DNA of 58,026 nucleotides from Paenibacillus caseinilyticus (GTDB lineage: Bacteria > Bacillota > Bacilli > Paenibacillales > NBRC-103111), in NCBI RefSeq assembly GCF_027533645.1, contig NZ_JAQAGY010000035.1, forward strand, positions 1 through 58,026, in the 5' to 3' direction. A program made the translations under genes and the position numbers. Positions 39,840 through 48,760 of the stretch are shown in pieces (within the stretch, counting starts at the first letter, position 1; every line of letters begins with the position of its first letter). The notes under the pieces were generated by a model. The model made no database searches. It was not told the origin of the DNA and saw only the letters and a program-made list of their open reading frames with translations.

Positions 39840-41591
39840 TCAGTTCTTCTTGACGTGGAACTGCTCGAGAAGACCTTTCAAGTCTTGGGACATGTCCGAC
39901 AGCGTGTTCGAAGCATCTACGATCGACTCCATATACTGCTTCTGCTCGTCAATCGACTGTGCGATTTCGCTTGCACTTGCTGCAGTCTTGCTGACGGAAG
40001 TGGTCAGATCGCCGGCCGTTGCCGAAATCTCATCGGTTCCCGCAGAGATCTGCTGCGCAGCGGCGGACACTTCTTGGATCTGCGAAGATACCCGTTTGGT
40101 TGCGTTGCGGATTTCGGAGAACAGCTGCCCCGTGGCTTCCGCTACCTGCATGCCTTTCTCCACTACGTGCGTTCCTTGATCCATAGCTACGGCCGCACTG
40201 CGGATTTCGCTCTGGATTTCTTTGATCAGAACGGAAATTTGATTGGCCGAAGACTGGGATTGTTCTGCCAGCTTGCGGACTTCACCGGCTACAACGGCAA
40301 AGCCTTTGCCGTGCTCGCCTACCCGCGCCGCTTCAATGGCTGCGTTCAAAGCGAGCAGGTTCGTTTGGTTCGCGATGCCGGTAATCATCTCGAGAATGCT
40401 GCCGATTTCCTGGGAACGCTTTTCGAGCGAGTTGACCGCAACGGAAGTGCTCTTCACCGTTTGCGTGATCAGGAGCATTTGGTCCGCCATCGTCTGTACG
40501 ACTTCGTCCCCTTGGATCGACTTCTTCTCTACGGCATAAGCTTCATCCGACACGTCCGCCGAATTGGTCGCGATCATTTGAATAACCGATGCCATTTCGG
40601 AGATCGCCCGGGAAGCTTCAAAGCTGGATTGCTCTTGAACCTTGATGCTGCCGGCGATTTCTTTGATATGTCCGCCGATATTCTCCGCGCTCTTGCTGCT
40701 GCGGTCGGAGTTCGAGTAGAGCGCCTTGGCCGAATCGGCCACCTGGTGCGAGGTTTCCTGCACTTTCAGCATCGTCTCGTTCATCTTCTGAACCATCAAG
40801 TTGAATTTCTCGTTGATCAGACCGAGGTCGTCGGTGCCCGTTGCGATCTCCACATCCAGGCGCCCTTCACTCACCAGGTCGATCCCCTGCATCAGGTTCT
40901 TGATCGGCGACAGTGTCTTCCTCGCGATGAGGTATTGGGCCACAAGCGTGATGACCATAAATACCGCCATGATCAGCAGGCTGTACAGAATCAGGGAGTT
41001 CATTCCTTTTTCTACCAGGCTGGCATCCGTATCAACGCCGAAGTAAGCAAAGATTTTGCCGCTGCTGTCTTTGAGCGGATAGACGATGGTCACCCAAGTG
41101 CCATAATCGTCCTTATAAAAATCGGATAATTCCGGCTTGCCGGAAGCAATCATTTCTTTCACGGTCTCTGCAATTTCAGTTGGCTGCTCATACATGGTAC
41201 CTACGAGCAGGTTGTCTTTGACGAGCATTTCCATGACATGGGTCGGCATGGCAACCACGGATGTTTTGTTCCCGTCCTGCAACTCTGTTCCGAAGATATA
41301 CGCCTGGGCGATGTTCGGATTATATTTGCTCACCTGGTCCAACATGGCTCGGATCTTCGTCTGTACCGGTCCTTCGTAGCTCTTCTCTTGTACAGCGGTT
41401 TGTACTTCGGATGTAACGATCTGACTGTTCCATTTGCCTGTAATCGTCTCGATCTGATTATGCAGCTGGCTCACCAAGACATTTCTTTGAATCAGGTAGC
41501 TGGATACGATGAGAATCACGCCGACCAATACGATGTTGATCGAGGTAAACAAAAGGTTCTTGGCAAAAAATGACATTCCCCTTCTTCGCAT
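39840..41591 (-). CDS. Methyl-accepting chemotaxis protein
   Basis: A 583-residue transmembrane receptor. One membrane helix is at about 10-32 (FTSINIVLVGVILIVSSYLI). A cache-like extracellular sensor follows at about 35-185 (MLDQVSKYNPNIAQAYIFG). The second membrane helix is at about 190-215 (LILYSLLIMAVFMVITLVAQYL), followed by HAMP (LSPIKNLMQGIDLVSEGRLDVEI) and a long coiled-coil signalling domain. The highly conserved hairpin tip is ITGIANQTNLLALNAAIEAARVGEHGKGFAVVAGEVRKLAEQS. The ligand is unknown. ATG 41591 follows GGAGG by 11 bases. A possible SigD promoter lies at 41692-41719. Confidence 0.93.
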   Translation of the reverse strand: MRRRGMSFFAKNLLFTSINIVLVGVILIVSSYLIQRNVLVSQLHNQIETITGKWNSQIVTSEVQTAVQEKSYEGPVQTKIRAMLDQVSKYNPNIAQAYIFGTELQDGNKTSVVAMPTHVMEMLVKDNLLVGTMYEQPTEIAETVKEMIASGKPELSDFYKDDYGTWVTIVYPLKDSSGKIFAYFGVDTDASLVEKGMNSLILYSLLIMAVFMVITLVAQYLIARKTLSPIKNLMQGIDLVSEGRLDVEIATGTDDLGLINEKFNLMVQKMNETMLKVQETSHQVADSAKALYSNSDRSSKSAENIGGHIKEIAGSIKVQEQSSFEASRAISEMASVIQMIATNSADVSDEAYAVEKKSIQGDEVVQTMADQMLLITQTVKSTSVAVNSLEKRSQEIGSILEMITGIANQTNLLALNAAIEAARVGEHGKGFAVVAGEVRKLAEQSQSSANQISVLIKEIQSEIRSAAVAMDQGTHVVEKGMQVAEATGQLFSEIRNATKRVSSQIQEVSAAAQQISAGTDEISATAGDLTTSVSKTAASASEIAQSIDEQKQYMESIVDASNTLSDMSQDLKGLLEQFHVKKN

Positions 41592-41888
41592 ATCATTTCA
41601 TTCCTCCGATAAAATATAATTTGGTCTTTCTTTAGGATCTAAACTTGGAGTGCGCTGCCCCCTTTAGGTCCCTTTAATGCTTCCTGTATATATATCGTTC
41701 AGCCTCTCCCCAAACGTTATAGCTGGACTACGGTTTTCGACAATATCCATTCGATCCCAGCTCAATTTCATGAGTCCTGAGAACTATATAACTATGACCT
41801 TTGTATAAAATTTGGACAAAAGCCTAGAGAGTCCAGGCGCTGAATGGAATATGCTATGATAGCCTGCTGCCTAAGGGAGGAATGGATC
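41592..41888. other. Divergent intergenic region
   Basis: It lies between the chemoreceptor and the DUF1906 gene. Apart from the SigD-like promoter no structure was recognised. Confidence 0.35.
41692..41719 (-). promoter_or_regulatory. Possible SigD promoter of the chemoreceptor gene
   Basis: TAAC (41719-41716), 16 bases, AACGATAT (41699-41692), compared with TAAA and GCCGATAT. One and two mismatches, about 100 bases before the start. Confidence 0.35.
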
Positions 41889-42536
41889 ATGGCTTATGTA
41901 TGGGGTGTCGACTCGGCTTCGCCGGTGGATGAGAAGCTGCTCGGATGTGTGACCGAACAGTTCGGGAAGCCGCGGTTCTGGGGAAGATACTTGACAACAG
42001 TTCAAGGCGTCGCTTCGGGGCTCAGCAAGGTAGAGATCACTCTCCTGCACCGGCAGGGAATCCGGATTCTGCCGATTTATAATGAATTCCGGCAAGCGAC
42101 CGGTTATGAGAACGGCAAAAAAACCGCCCAGTTGGCGGCTCAGCATGCCCGTCGGCTTGGCATCCCGCGCGGGAAGTTCCTGTTCGGCAATGTCGAACGT
42201 TTTTTTTCGGTAGACGCCTTATGGATTCTGGGCTGGGTGAATGCCATACGCTCGTCGGGTTACAAGTCAGGCCTCTATCACGACCCCGTACTCGGCTCCT
42301 TCAGCACCGCCTTCTGCGAGGCGGTCCGCCGGGACTTTCGGGTCACGGCCGAGACGGCGCTGTGGAGTGCCGAGCCTCAACGTCCGGCCTCCGGTCCGGA
42401 TGCCCCGCCGATCTATGCTCCGAAGAAGCCCCCCTGCAGCTCGAATGTATGGGCTTGGCAGTACAGCCGGGATGCCCAGGGATGCCCGGTGGATACGAAC
42501 TTGATGGACAGCCGGCTGTTCGGCCAGTTGTTTTAA
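41889..42536 (+). CDS. DUF1906 (Rv2525c-like, glycoside-hydrolase-fold) protein
   Basis: A 215-residue protein with the DUF1906 barrel: YVWGVDSASPVDEKLL at the start, FWGRYLTTVQG, ILPIYNEFRQATGY, a helix with QLAAQHARRLGIP, and SNVWAWQYSRD at the end. The family is related to GH25-like lysozymes, yet the strand that usually carries an acidic residue here reads FGNVERFF, so hydrolase activity is uncertain. No signal peptide is visible. ATG 41889 is chosen with GGGAGG eight bases before; 15 codons upstream are optional. Confidence 0.85.
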   Translation: MAYVWGVDSASPVDEKLLGCVTEQFGKPRFWGRYLTTVQGVASGLSKVEITLLHRQGIRILPIYNEFRQATGYENGKKTAQLAAQHARRLGIPRGKFLFGNVERFFSVDALWILGWVNAIRSSGYKSGLYHDPVLGSFSTAFCEAVRRDFRVTAETALWSAEPQRPASGPDAPPIYAPKKPPCSSNVWAWQYSRDAQGCPVDTNLMDSRLFGQLF

Positions 42537-42599
42537 CCGTTGGTAAAATCAACACCTTCGCTGTCCATGGGAATCAGGACATATCCTCACACAAAAAAA

Positions 42600-42640
42600 C
42601 TCCGGCTCCCGCTGGAATAAAACCAGTACGGGAGCCGGAG
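42600..42640 (-). terminator. Terminator of the ilvB-ilvN-ilvC-leuA operon
   Basis: CTCCGGCTCCCG (42600-42611) pairs with CGGGAGCCGGAG (42629-42640). The minus strand continues TTTTTTTG. It can also end the DUF1906 transcript. Confidence 0.9.
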
Positions 42641-42737
42641 GCTTGTAGGAGCGGGATGGGCAAGCATCCCTCTGTTTCTCCGCTGCTTATCGCACAGCAG
42701 CGCTGCATATTATGGGCGCCGCTTTCCTTGCGTTATC

Positions 42738-44285
42738 TTAAATCAGCGTTACATTATCGCGGCCGCGGGCCGGCGTCTTGCGCTTCTCCACCAGCCGGTT
42801 CACGGCATCGACGTAGGCGCGCGCACTCGCTTCCAGGATATCCGTGCTGACGCCACGTCCCTGTACGGAGTAATCCCCTTGGCTCAGGACCACATGCACT
42901 TCGCCGAGTGCGTCCTTCCCTTGGGTTACGGACTGGATGGAGTAGTCGCCTAGCTCCACCTCTTCCTGCGTTGCCTTATCGATAGCCTTATAGATGGCAT
43001 CGACCGAGCCATTGCCCACCGCCGCTTCATCCAGCGTGCTGCCATCTTGCAGCCGCAAGCGGACCGTAGCGGTCGGCGTCGACTGGTTGCCATAAGAGAC
43101 CTGGATGGTCTCCAGCGCATACACTTCCGGCGTCTCGATCAGTTTCTCCTCGATCAACGCGCGGATGTCCTCGTCGGTTACATTCTTCTTCTTGTCGGCG
43201 AGGTCCTTGAACTTGCCGAACGCCGTATTGAGCTGCTCGTCCCCAAGATCGTACCCGAGATCCACGAGCTTCTCGCGGAAGGCATGGCGTCCGGACAGCT
43301 TGCCGAGCGTCAGCTTGCTTTCCTTAAGGCCGATTGTCTCCGGCGACATGATCTCGTATGTCGTTTTCTCCTTCAGCATGCCGTCCTGATGGATTCCGGA
43401 CTCGTGTGCAAAAGCATTGGCGCCGACAATCGCCTTGTTGCCCGGTACCGGCATGCCCGTCAGCTTGCTGACCAGCCTGCTCGTGCGCGCGATCTCCGAA
43501 AGGGTCAAGCCCGTCTTCGCCTGGAAGAACTCCTGGCGTGTCTCGAGGGCGAGGGCCACCTCTTCAATCGCAGTATTGCCGGCCCGCTCACCAATGCCGT
43601 TGATGGTGCCTTCAATCTGATCCGCGCCATTCAGGATGGCTGCCAAGGCATTGGCGGTAGCCATTCCGAGATCGTCATGGCAGTGGGCGCTGAGCTGGAT
43701 CGTCTCGATCCCCTTCACATTCTCCTTCAGGGTCTTGAAGATATTCCCGTATTCATAAGGCGTCAGGTAACCGACCGTATCCGGAATATTCACGACCGTT
43801 GCTCCCGCCCGAATCGCCATCTCCGTCACTTCGCACAGGAAGTCCAGCTCCGTCCGGCCCGCATCCTCCGGAGAAAATTCGACTTTGCTGAAATACTGCT
43901 TCGCATACCGGATAGCCGCTTCGGCCGCTTCGAGCACCTGATGCTTCTCCATCCGCAGCTTGTGCTTGCGGTGTATCGGCGACGAGGCGAGGAACAGGTG
44001 AATGCACGGATCCTGTGCACCCTTGAGTGCTTCCCGAACCGCATCGATATCCTGGGTGCGGGAGCGGGAGAGGCCGACGATCGACGCATTCTTGACCGCA
44101 CGCGCTACGGCGTTCACACCGGCGAGGTCGCCCGGCGACGCGGCAGGGAATCCGGCTTCGATCCGGTCTACACCGAGCTTCTCGAGCTGCAGCGCAATCT
44201 CCACCTTCTCCTGCATATTCAGGTTCACGCCGGGAGACTGCTCTCCGTCACGCAGCGTCGTGTCAAAAATATAAATTTTCCTCAT
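42738..44285 (-). CDS. leuA: 2-isopropylmalate synthase
   Basis: A 515-residue enzyme that condenses 2-ketoisovalerate with acetyl-CoA, the committed step of leucine synthesis. The HMGL-like barrel starts IYIFDTTLRDGEQSPG (metal Asp and catalytic Arg-Asp). The metal His pair is in IQLSAHCHDDLGMA, and GIGERAGNTAIEEV and SGIHQDGMLK follow. The C-terminal ~120 residues form the leucine-binding regulatory LeuA-dimer domain (VNRLVEKRKTPA at the end). Full length, last gene of the T-box operon, 167 bases after ilvC with a hairpin in the gap. Confidence 0.96.
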   Translation of the reverse strand: MRKIYIFDTTLRDGEQSPGVNLNMQEKVEIALQLEKLGVDRIEAGFPAASPGDLAGVNAVARAVKNASIVGLSRSRTQDIDAVREALKGAQDPCIHLFLASSPIHRKHKLRMEKHQVLEAAEAAIRYAKQYFSKVEFSPEDAGRTELDFLCEVTEMAIRAGATVVNIPDTVGYLTPYEYGNIFKTLKENVKGIETIQLSAHCHDDLGMATANALAAILNGADQIEGTINGIGERAGNTAIEEVALALETRQEFFQAKTGLTLSEIARTSRLVSKLTGMPVPGNKAIVGANAFAHESGIHQDGMLKEKTTYEIMSPETIGLKESKLTLGKLSGRHAFREKLVDLGYDLGDEQLNTAFGKFKDLADKKKNVTDEDIRALIEEKLIETPEVYALETIQVSYGNQSTPTATVRLRLQDGSTLDEAAVGNGSVDAIYKAIDKATQEEVELGDYSIQSVTQGKDALGEVHVVLSQGDYSVQGRGVSTDILEASARAYVDAVNRLVEKRKTPARGRDNVTLI

Positions 44286-44338
44286 AAGGTTTCACCTGCG
44301 CTTTATAATATAGTTTGGTCTTCAGTAAGCAGAAAAAG

Positions 44339-44380
44339 GTACGGCCCGGACAGCGGGGAAAACGCCCCGGCTGCCCGTAC
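44339..44380 (-). terminator. Terminator-like hairpin between ilvC and leuA
   Basis: A stem GTACGG...CCGTAC with an inner GCAGCCGGGGCG/CCCCGCTG arm. The minus strand continues CTTTTTC. It may cause partial termination before leuA or protect an RNA end. Confidence 0.6.
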
Positions 44381-44452
44381 GCTTCCTGCCCGCTCCCAAG
44401 CCGACCTTCTTCTAAGTCTTCCCTATTTCGGGAAAACGGTTCTGGAGCCTGA

Positions 44453-45445
44453 TTACTTCTTGATCCAGTGCATCATTTCGCGCAGCTGGGAACCGACTTT
44501 CTCGAGGCCGTGCTCGGACTCCAAGCGGCGTGTTGCCGTCATGAAGGCGAAGCCGGATTGGTTCTCAAGGATGAAGTCGCGGGCGAATTTGCCCTGCTGG
44601 ATATCAGTCAGTACGCGCTTCATTTCGGCTTTGGTCTCGCTCGTGATGATGCGAGGACCCGTTACGTAGTCGCCGTACTCAGCCGTGTTGGAGATCGAGC
44701 TTCTCATGGAAGCCAGGCCGCCTTCATACATCAGGTCGACGATCAGCTTCAGTTCATGCAGACACTCGAAGTAAGCCATCTCTGGAGCATAGCCTGCTTC
44801 CACCAGCGTTTCGAAGCCGGCCTTGACGAGCTCGGAAGCGCCGCCGCACAGAACCGCCTGCTCACCGAACAGATCCGTTTCGGTTTCTTCGCGGAAGGAC
44901 GTTTCGATTACGCCCGCACGCGTGCAGCCGATCCCTTTGGCATACGCCAGACCGATCGCTTGCGCTTGGCCCGTAGCGTTCTGCTGTACCGCGATCAGGC
45001 CGGGAACGCCGAAACCTTCCACGTATACGCGGCGCACCATGTGACCCGGGGACTTCGGAGCGACGAGCAGTACGTCTTTGTCCGGGGACGGCTTGATTTG
45101 GCCGAAGTGGACATTGAAGCCGTGGGAGAACATGATCGTTGCGCCCTGCTTCAGGTTAGGCTCGATTTCATTCCGGTATACGCTCGCCTGCGTCTCGTCC
45201 GGCATCAGGATTTGTACCACGTCGGCGATCTTAGTAGCTTCCGCAACGGAGTATACATCGAAACCGTCGTTTTTCGCCTGGTCGAAAGAGCGCCCTTGGC
45301 GAAGGCCGATGACTACCTTCAGGCCGCTGTCACGCAGGTTTTGCGCTTGGGCGTGGCCTTGGCTTCCGTAACCGATGATCGCGATCGTCTTGCCCTTCAG
45401 AACGTTCAGGTCTGCGTCTTTTTCATAGTACATAGTAACTGCCAT
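44453..45445 (-). CDS. ilvC: Ketol-acid reductoisomerase (NADP-dependent)
   Basis: A 330-residue class I enzyme that isomerises and reduces acetolactate or acetohydroxybutyrate for valine and isoleucine. The N-terminal Rossmann motif is AIIGYGSQGHAQAQNLRDSG, with LRQGRSFDQA after it (residues binding NADPH phosphate). The knotted C-terminal domain has DLFGEQAVLCGG, EMAYFECLHELKLIVDLMYEGG and AEYGDYVTGPRI with metal-binding Asp/Glu. A GGAGGAGC site precedes ATG 45445. Lies 171 bases after ilvN. Confidence 0.97.
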   Translation of the reverse strand: MAVTMYYEKDADLNVLKGKTIAIIGYGSQGHAQAQNLRDSGLKVVIGLRQGRSFDQAKNDGFDVYSVAEATKIADVVQILMPDETQASVYRNEIEPNLKQGATIMFSHGFNVHFGQIKPSPDKDVLLVAPKSPGHMVRRVYVEGFGVPGLIAVQQNATGQAQAIGLAYAKGIGCTRAGVIETSFREETETDLFGEQAVLCGGASELVKAGFETLVEAGYAPEMAYFECLHELKLIVDLMYEGGLASMRSSISNTAEYGDYVTGPRIITSETKAEMKRVLTDIQQGKFARDFILENQSGFAFMTATRRLESEHGLEKVGSQLREMMHWIKK

Positions 45446-45477
45446 GGGATAATTGCTCCTCCTTTAAGTTAAACCCT

Positions 45478-45554
45478 GTGAGCGGGTGCCCAAAGGGACA
45501 ACCCTGCCTGTGCGGCATGCCGACCGGCTGCTATCCGCTTGGGCTCCCGCTCAC
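45478..45554 (-). promoter_or_regulatory. Long hairpin between ilvN and ilvC
   Basis: GTGAGCGGG-T-GCCCAA (45478-45493) pairs with TTGGGC-T-CCCGCTCAC (45539-45554). There is no T-run, so it is not a terminator. Its place just upstream of ilvC suggests an RNA processing or stabilising structure. Confidence 0.55.
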
Positions 45555-45616
45555 ACGGGATATGCCGATAAAATGTTGTATTGAAGATATACCGTAAACC
45601 TCTGCCTAGCTAACGT

Positions 45617-46099
45617 TTATTTGCCGCGGATCATGGCGGTAACGCCAGTGCGGGACAGCTCCTTGATACCGTAAGGCTTGAGCAGCTCGGTCATCGCGTC
45701 GATCTTCTCGGAGTCGCCGACCACCTGCACGATCAGCGAGCTCGGTCCGATATCGACCACCGCAGCGCGGAAGGTCTCCACTACGCCGAGGATCTCGGGA
45801 CGGACGCTTGGCTCTGCGGCAACTTTGATCAAAGCGAGCTCGCGGCCCACCATCGGGTTGGCGCTGAGGTCGACGACCTTGATGACATCGATCAGCTTGT
45901 AGAGCTGCTTCGACACCTGTTCGAGCGTCTTATCGTCCCCTGTCGTCACAATGATCATCCGGGAGAGGCCCTTCTCCTCGGATTCGCCAACGGTGATGCT
46001 CTCGATATTGAATCCCCGGCGGCCGAACAGGCCGGATACACGCTGCAGCACACCGGGCTGGTTATTCACTAGTACGGATATGGTATGTTTGTAGCTCAT
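45617..46099 (-). CDS. ilvN: Acetolactate synthase small (regulatory) subunit
   Basis: A 160-residue regulatory subunit with an N-terminal ACT domain (HTISVLVNNQPGVLQRVSGLFGRRGFNIESITVG) and a C-terminal ferredoxin-like domain (RELALIKVAAEPSVRPEI). It activates the large subunit and confers valine feedback inhibition. The start ATG touches the ilvB stop (no gap), so translation is coupled; the site GGGGGATTCG lies inside ilvB. Confidence 0.96.
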   Translation of the reverse strand: MSYKHTISVLVNNQPGVLQRVSGLFGRRGFNIESITVGESEEKGLSRMIIVTTGDDKTLEQVSKQLYKLIDVIKVVDLSANPMVGRELALIKVAAEPSVRPEILGVVETFRAAVVDIGPSSLIVQVVGDSEKIDAMTELLKPYGIKELSRTGVTAMIRGK

Positions 46100-47839
46100 T
46101 TACGAATCCCCCATTATCATTTGGTCTATCGTCGATCCCTGCGTGACCATCGGGAACACATTCTCGTGCTTGCGGACCACGAATTCGACGAGTACCGGAC
46201 CTGGGGTATCCAGCGCTTCCTTCCATGCAGTGCGTGCTTCATCCTTGTTCGTTGCGCGCAGCCCCTTCACGCCGTAGGCTTCAGCCAGCTTGACGAAGTC
46301 CGGGGAACCGGCAAGGTCGATGTGGCTGTAGCGGTTATCGTAGATAATCTCCTGCCACTGACGGACCATGCCGAGCACCTGGTTGTTGATGACGACGATC
46401 TTCACCGGGATCTTGTTGATGGCGCAGATCGCGAGCTCCTGCGAGCACATCTGCATCCCGCCGTCGCCGTTGATCGAGATGACGAGGCGGTCCGGATTGG
46501 CCACCTGTGCGCCGATCGCGGAAGGGAAGCCGAAGCCCATCGTGCCGAGGCCGCCGGAAGTGATCCAGGAGCGCGGCTTGTTGAACTTGTAATACTGTGC
46601 CGACCACATCTGGTGCTGGCCGACGTCTGTCGTTACTATAGCTTCGCCGTTTGTCGTCTCGTGCAGCATCTCGATCACGTATTGCGGTTTCAGCTCCGTA
46701 TCGGAATCCTTGTAGCTCAGCGGATACTTGGCTTTGTTCTCCTTCACCCAATCGACCCAAGCGGAGGTGTCGCCAGCCTTTACTTTCTGGTTGGCCAGCT
46801 CAAGAACCGCCTTGACGTCTCCGACCACAGGGATCGCCGTTTCGACGATCTTGCCGATCTCCGCCGGATCCACGTCGATATGCACGATCTTCTTCGCCTT
46901 AGGGGCGAATCCGTCCACTTTCATCGTCACCCGGTCGTCGAACCGGGCGCCGATGCCGATGAGCAGGTCGCAGTTCTGCAGCGCATGGTTCGCCGTATGC
47001 GTCCCGTGCATACCCGGCATGCCGAGCCACAGCTCATGCGCACTCGGGAAGCCGCCGAGTCCGAGCAGTGTCGTCGTGACCGGAATCCGCGTGGCTTCCA
47101 CGAACTTGATGAGCTCTTCCGCAGCGCCGGAGTAGACCACCCCGCCGCCGGCCAAGATCACAGGACGCTCGCTCTCGGCGATCGCTTCGAGCATACGGTC
47201 CACCTGAAGGCGGTTCGGCTGCACCGTCGGGTTGTAGCCGCGAATCTCCACCTTCTCCGGATAGTAGTACGGGAAGGTGTCGTTCGATACGTCCTTCGGA
47301 ATGTCGATTAATACCGGGCCTTTGCGGCCGGTCGATGCAATATGGAACGCCTCTTTGATGATGCGGGGCAGATCCCGGACATCGCGCACGAGATAGCTGT
47401 GCTTCGTGACCGGCATCGTAATACCCGTGATGTCGGCTTCCTGGAAAGCATCCGTTCCGATTACCGACGTCGCCACGTTGCCTGTAATGACCACAAGCGG
47501 CACCGAGTCCATGTACGCCGTCGCAATCCCCGTAACCAGGTTCGTCGCTCCCGGTCCCGAGGTGGCGATACAGACGCCGACTTTGCCGGTCGACCGTGCA
47601 TAACCGTCTGCTGCGTGGATCGCCCCCTGCTCATGTCTTGTCAGCAGGTGGTTGAAGTTCGGATTGCCGTGCATGGCATCATAGATGTAAAGCACCGCAC
47701 CGCCGGGATAACCGAAGACGCAGTCCACGTCCTCCAGCAGCAAGCTCCTCAGGAGCGCTTCCGATCCGGTGACGACCTCTGGCTTCAGCAGCTCTTCGCG
47801 CAGCTGCTCCTTTGATTTCTGTGTTGTTTGAACGATCAT
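46100..47839 (-). CDS. ilvB: Acetolactate synthase large subunit
   Basis: A 579-residue ThDP-dependent enzyme forming acetolactate from pyruvate. Motifs are DCVFGYPGGAVLYIYDAM, the ThDP glutamate in the NHLLTRHEQGAIHAADGYAR region, the FAD-binding middle domain (LIGIGARFDDRVTMKVDGF), and the ThDP motif INGDGGMQMCSQELAICA with VVINNQVLGMVRQWQ. ATG 47839 follows GAGAGGAGG by about nine bases. First gene of the operon, behind the T-box leader. Confidence 0.96.
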   Translation of the reverse strand: MIVQTTQKSKEQLREELLKPEVVTGSEALLRSLLLEDVDCVFGYPGGAVLYIYDAMHGNPNFNHLLTRHEQGAIHAADGYARSTGKVGVCIATSGPGATNLVTGIATAYMDSVPLVVITGNVATSVIGTDAFQEADITGITMPVTKHSYLVRDVRDLPRIIKEAFHIASTGRKGPVLIDIPKDVSNDTFPYYYPEKVEIRGYNPTVQPNRLQVDRMLEAIAESERPVILAGGGVVYSGAAEELIKFVEATRIPVTTTLLGLGGFPSAHELWLGMPGMHGTHTANHALQNCDLLIGIGARFDDRVTMKVDGFAPKAKKIVHIDVDPAEIGKIVETAIPVVGDVKAVLELANQKVKAGDTSAWVDWVKENKAKYPLSYKDSDTELKPQYVIEMLHETTNGEAIVTTDVGQHQMWSAQYYKFNKPRSWITSGGLGTMGFGFPSAIGAQVANPDRLVISINGDGGMQMCSQELAICAINKIPVKIVVINNQVLGMVRQWQEIIYDNRYSHIDLAGSPDFVKLAEAYGVKGLRATNKDEARTAWKEALDTPGPVLVEFVVRKHENVFPMVTQGSTIDQMIMGDS

Positions 47840-47885
47840 CTTATGGCCTCCTCTCGAAAATCCGACAGTCCGACAAATATGCATC

Positions 47886-48312
47886 AAAAAACCCCTCTCG
47901 CCCCAAATGCAGCTTGTGCATTTGAAGGGACGAAAGGGGTTGATCTTCCGTGGTACCACCCAAAGTTTGTTAGATGCCTCTCGGCAAATAACCTTAGCAG
48001 GTCTCAAAGACCGTTCATGGCAAGGCGGCAGCTATCGGCTAGCACGATAGAAGCAGCAGCGCAAAGAACGCTTTAAGGAACCTTCGGCACGGTAACGTGT
48101 GCCCTTCCGATTCTCCCTAATAACTACATCGCTTTCCAGCGGTAAAGCCCGCTTTTAAAAAAACGAGTACTTTTCAGGAAAACAGCTCCGAGGTGAGCTC
48201 GTAGATTAGGGATTATGGCATTGGTTTCAGCATCTCCAAATGCTCTCTGAGCATAAGAGCCCTTATCACTTCGTCCTCTTCATAGCCGTTAGCAACTGTT
48301 GTACTTTTTGAT
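47886..48312 (-). ncRNA. T-box riboswitch leader of the ilv-leu operon, leucine-type
   Basis: The leader carries the T-box TGGGTGGTACCACGG (47962-47948). A terminator follows: CCCC...CAAATGCA / TGCATTTG...GGGG, then TTTTTT, 47886-47942. The upstream half (48180-48300) folds as a Stem I with the usual GAAGAGGACGAAGTGA bulge. A CTC (Leu) lies in the facing strand at 48197-48195 as the candidate specifier codon. Uncharged leucine tRNA would stabilise the antiterminator and turn on the operon. Confidence 0.88.
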
Positions 48313-48313
48313 A

Positions 48314-48342
48314 ATTATATGCCCTATCCCTTATTTAGTCAA
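48314..48342 (-). promoter_or_regulatory. Sigma-A promoter of the ilv-leu operon
   Basis: TTGACT (48342-48337), 17 bases, TATAAT (48319-48314). A second TTGACG lies seven bases further upstream. Confidence 0.85.
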
Positions 48343-48371
48343 GCGTCAATCTGAATACTAGGAAAGACACA

Positions 48372-48532
48372 CTGGCGTCATTGTGCAGTCTGCAAGGCTT
48401 ACTCGGCGTCATTCTGCAGTTTCTTCGGCTCCGGAGGCTTCACTTCGTACGCAGGCTTCCTATGGCTACCAGCTTCTCTCGCAGGATCACCTCTAAGGTT
48501 CGCACTATCCTCTTCTAAGGTTCCCCCTATCC
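48372..48532. repeat. Short tandem repeats in the ilvB-phosphoesterase gap
   Basis: There are two pairs. GGCGTCATT(G/C)TGCAGT occurs at 48374-48389 and 48405-48420 (period 31). TCTAAGGTTC(G/C)(C)(A/C)CTATCC occurs at 48492-48510 and 48514-48532 (period 22). The rest of 48343-48760 shows no gene. Confidence 0.5.
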
Positions 48533-48760
48533 GCTCCGTTTGCATTCCAAGGCGCCTATCTCCATCTCTGTCGTATCTTGTCGCGTTAAGTTAAGACCTC
48601 GTGGACCCTTCCGTTTTCTTCACAAAACCTTCGTCCCCCCTTTACCCCTCGATGACACGGCGGGGTTATGGTTAGATCGTTACTGCGAGGCTAATCCCCT
48701 GTTCCTTAGGTAACGATACGAATAATAAACGAGACGAATCATGAAGGAGTGGAAGCTTCC

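Noticed and set aside
43047..44669. 540-residue plus-strand open frame opposite leuA
   Set aside because: leuA on the other strand has every family motif; the antisense frame is Arg/Leu-rich without recognisable features.
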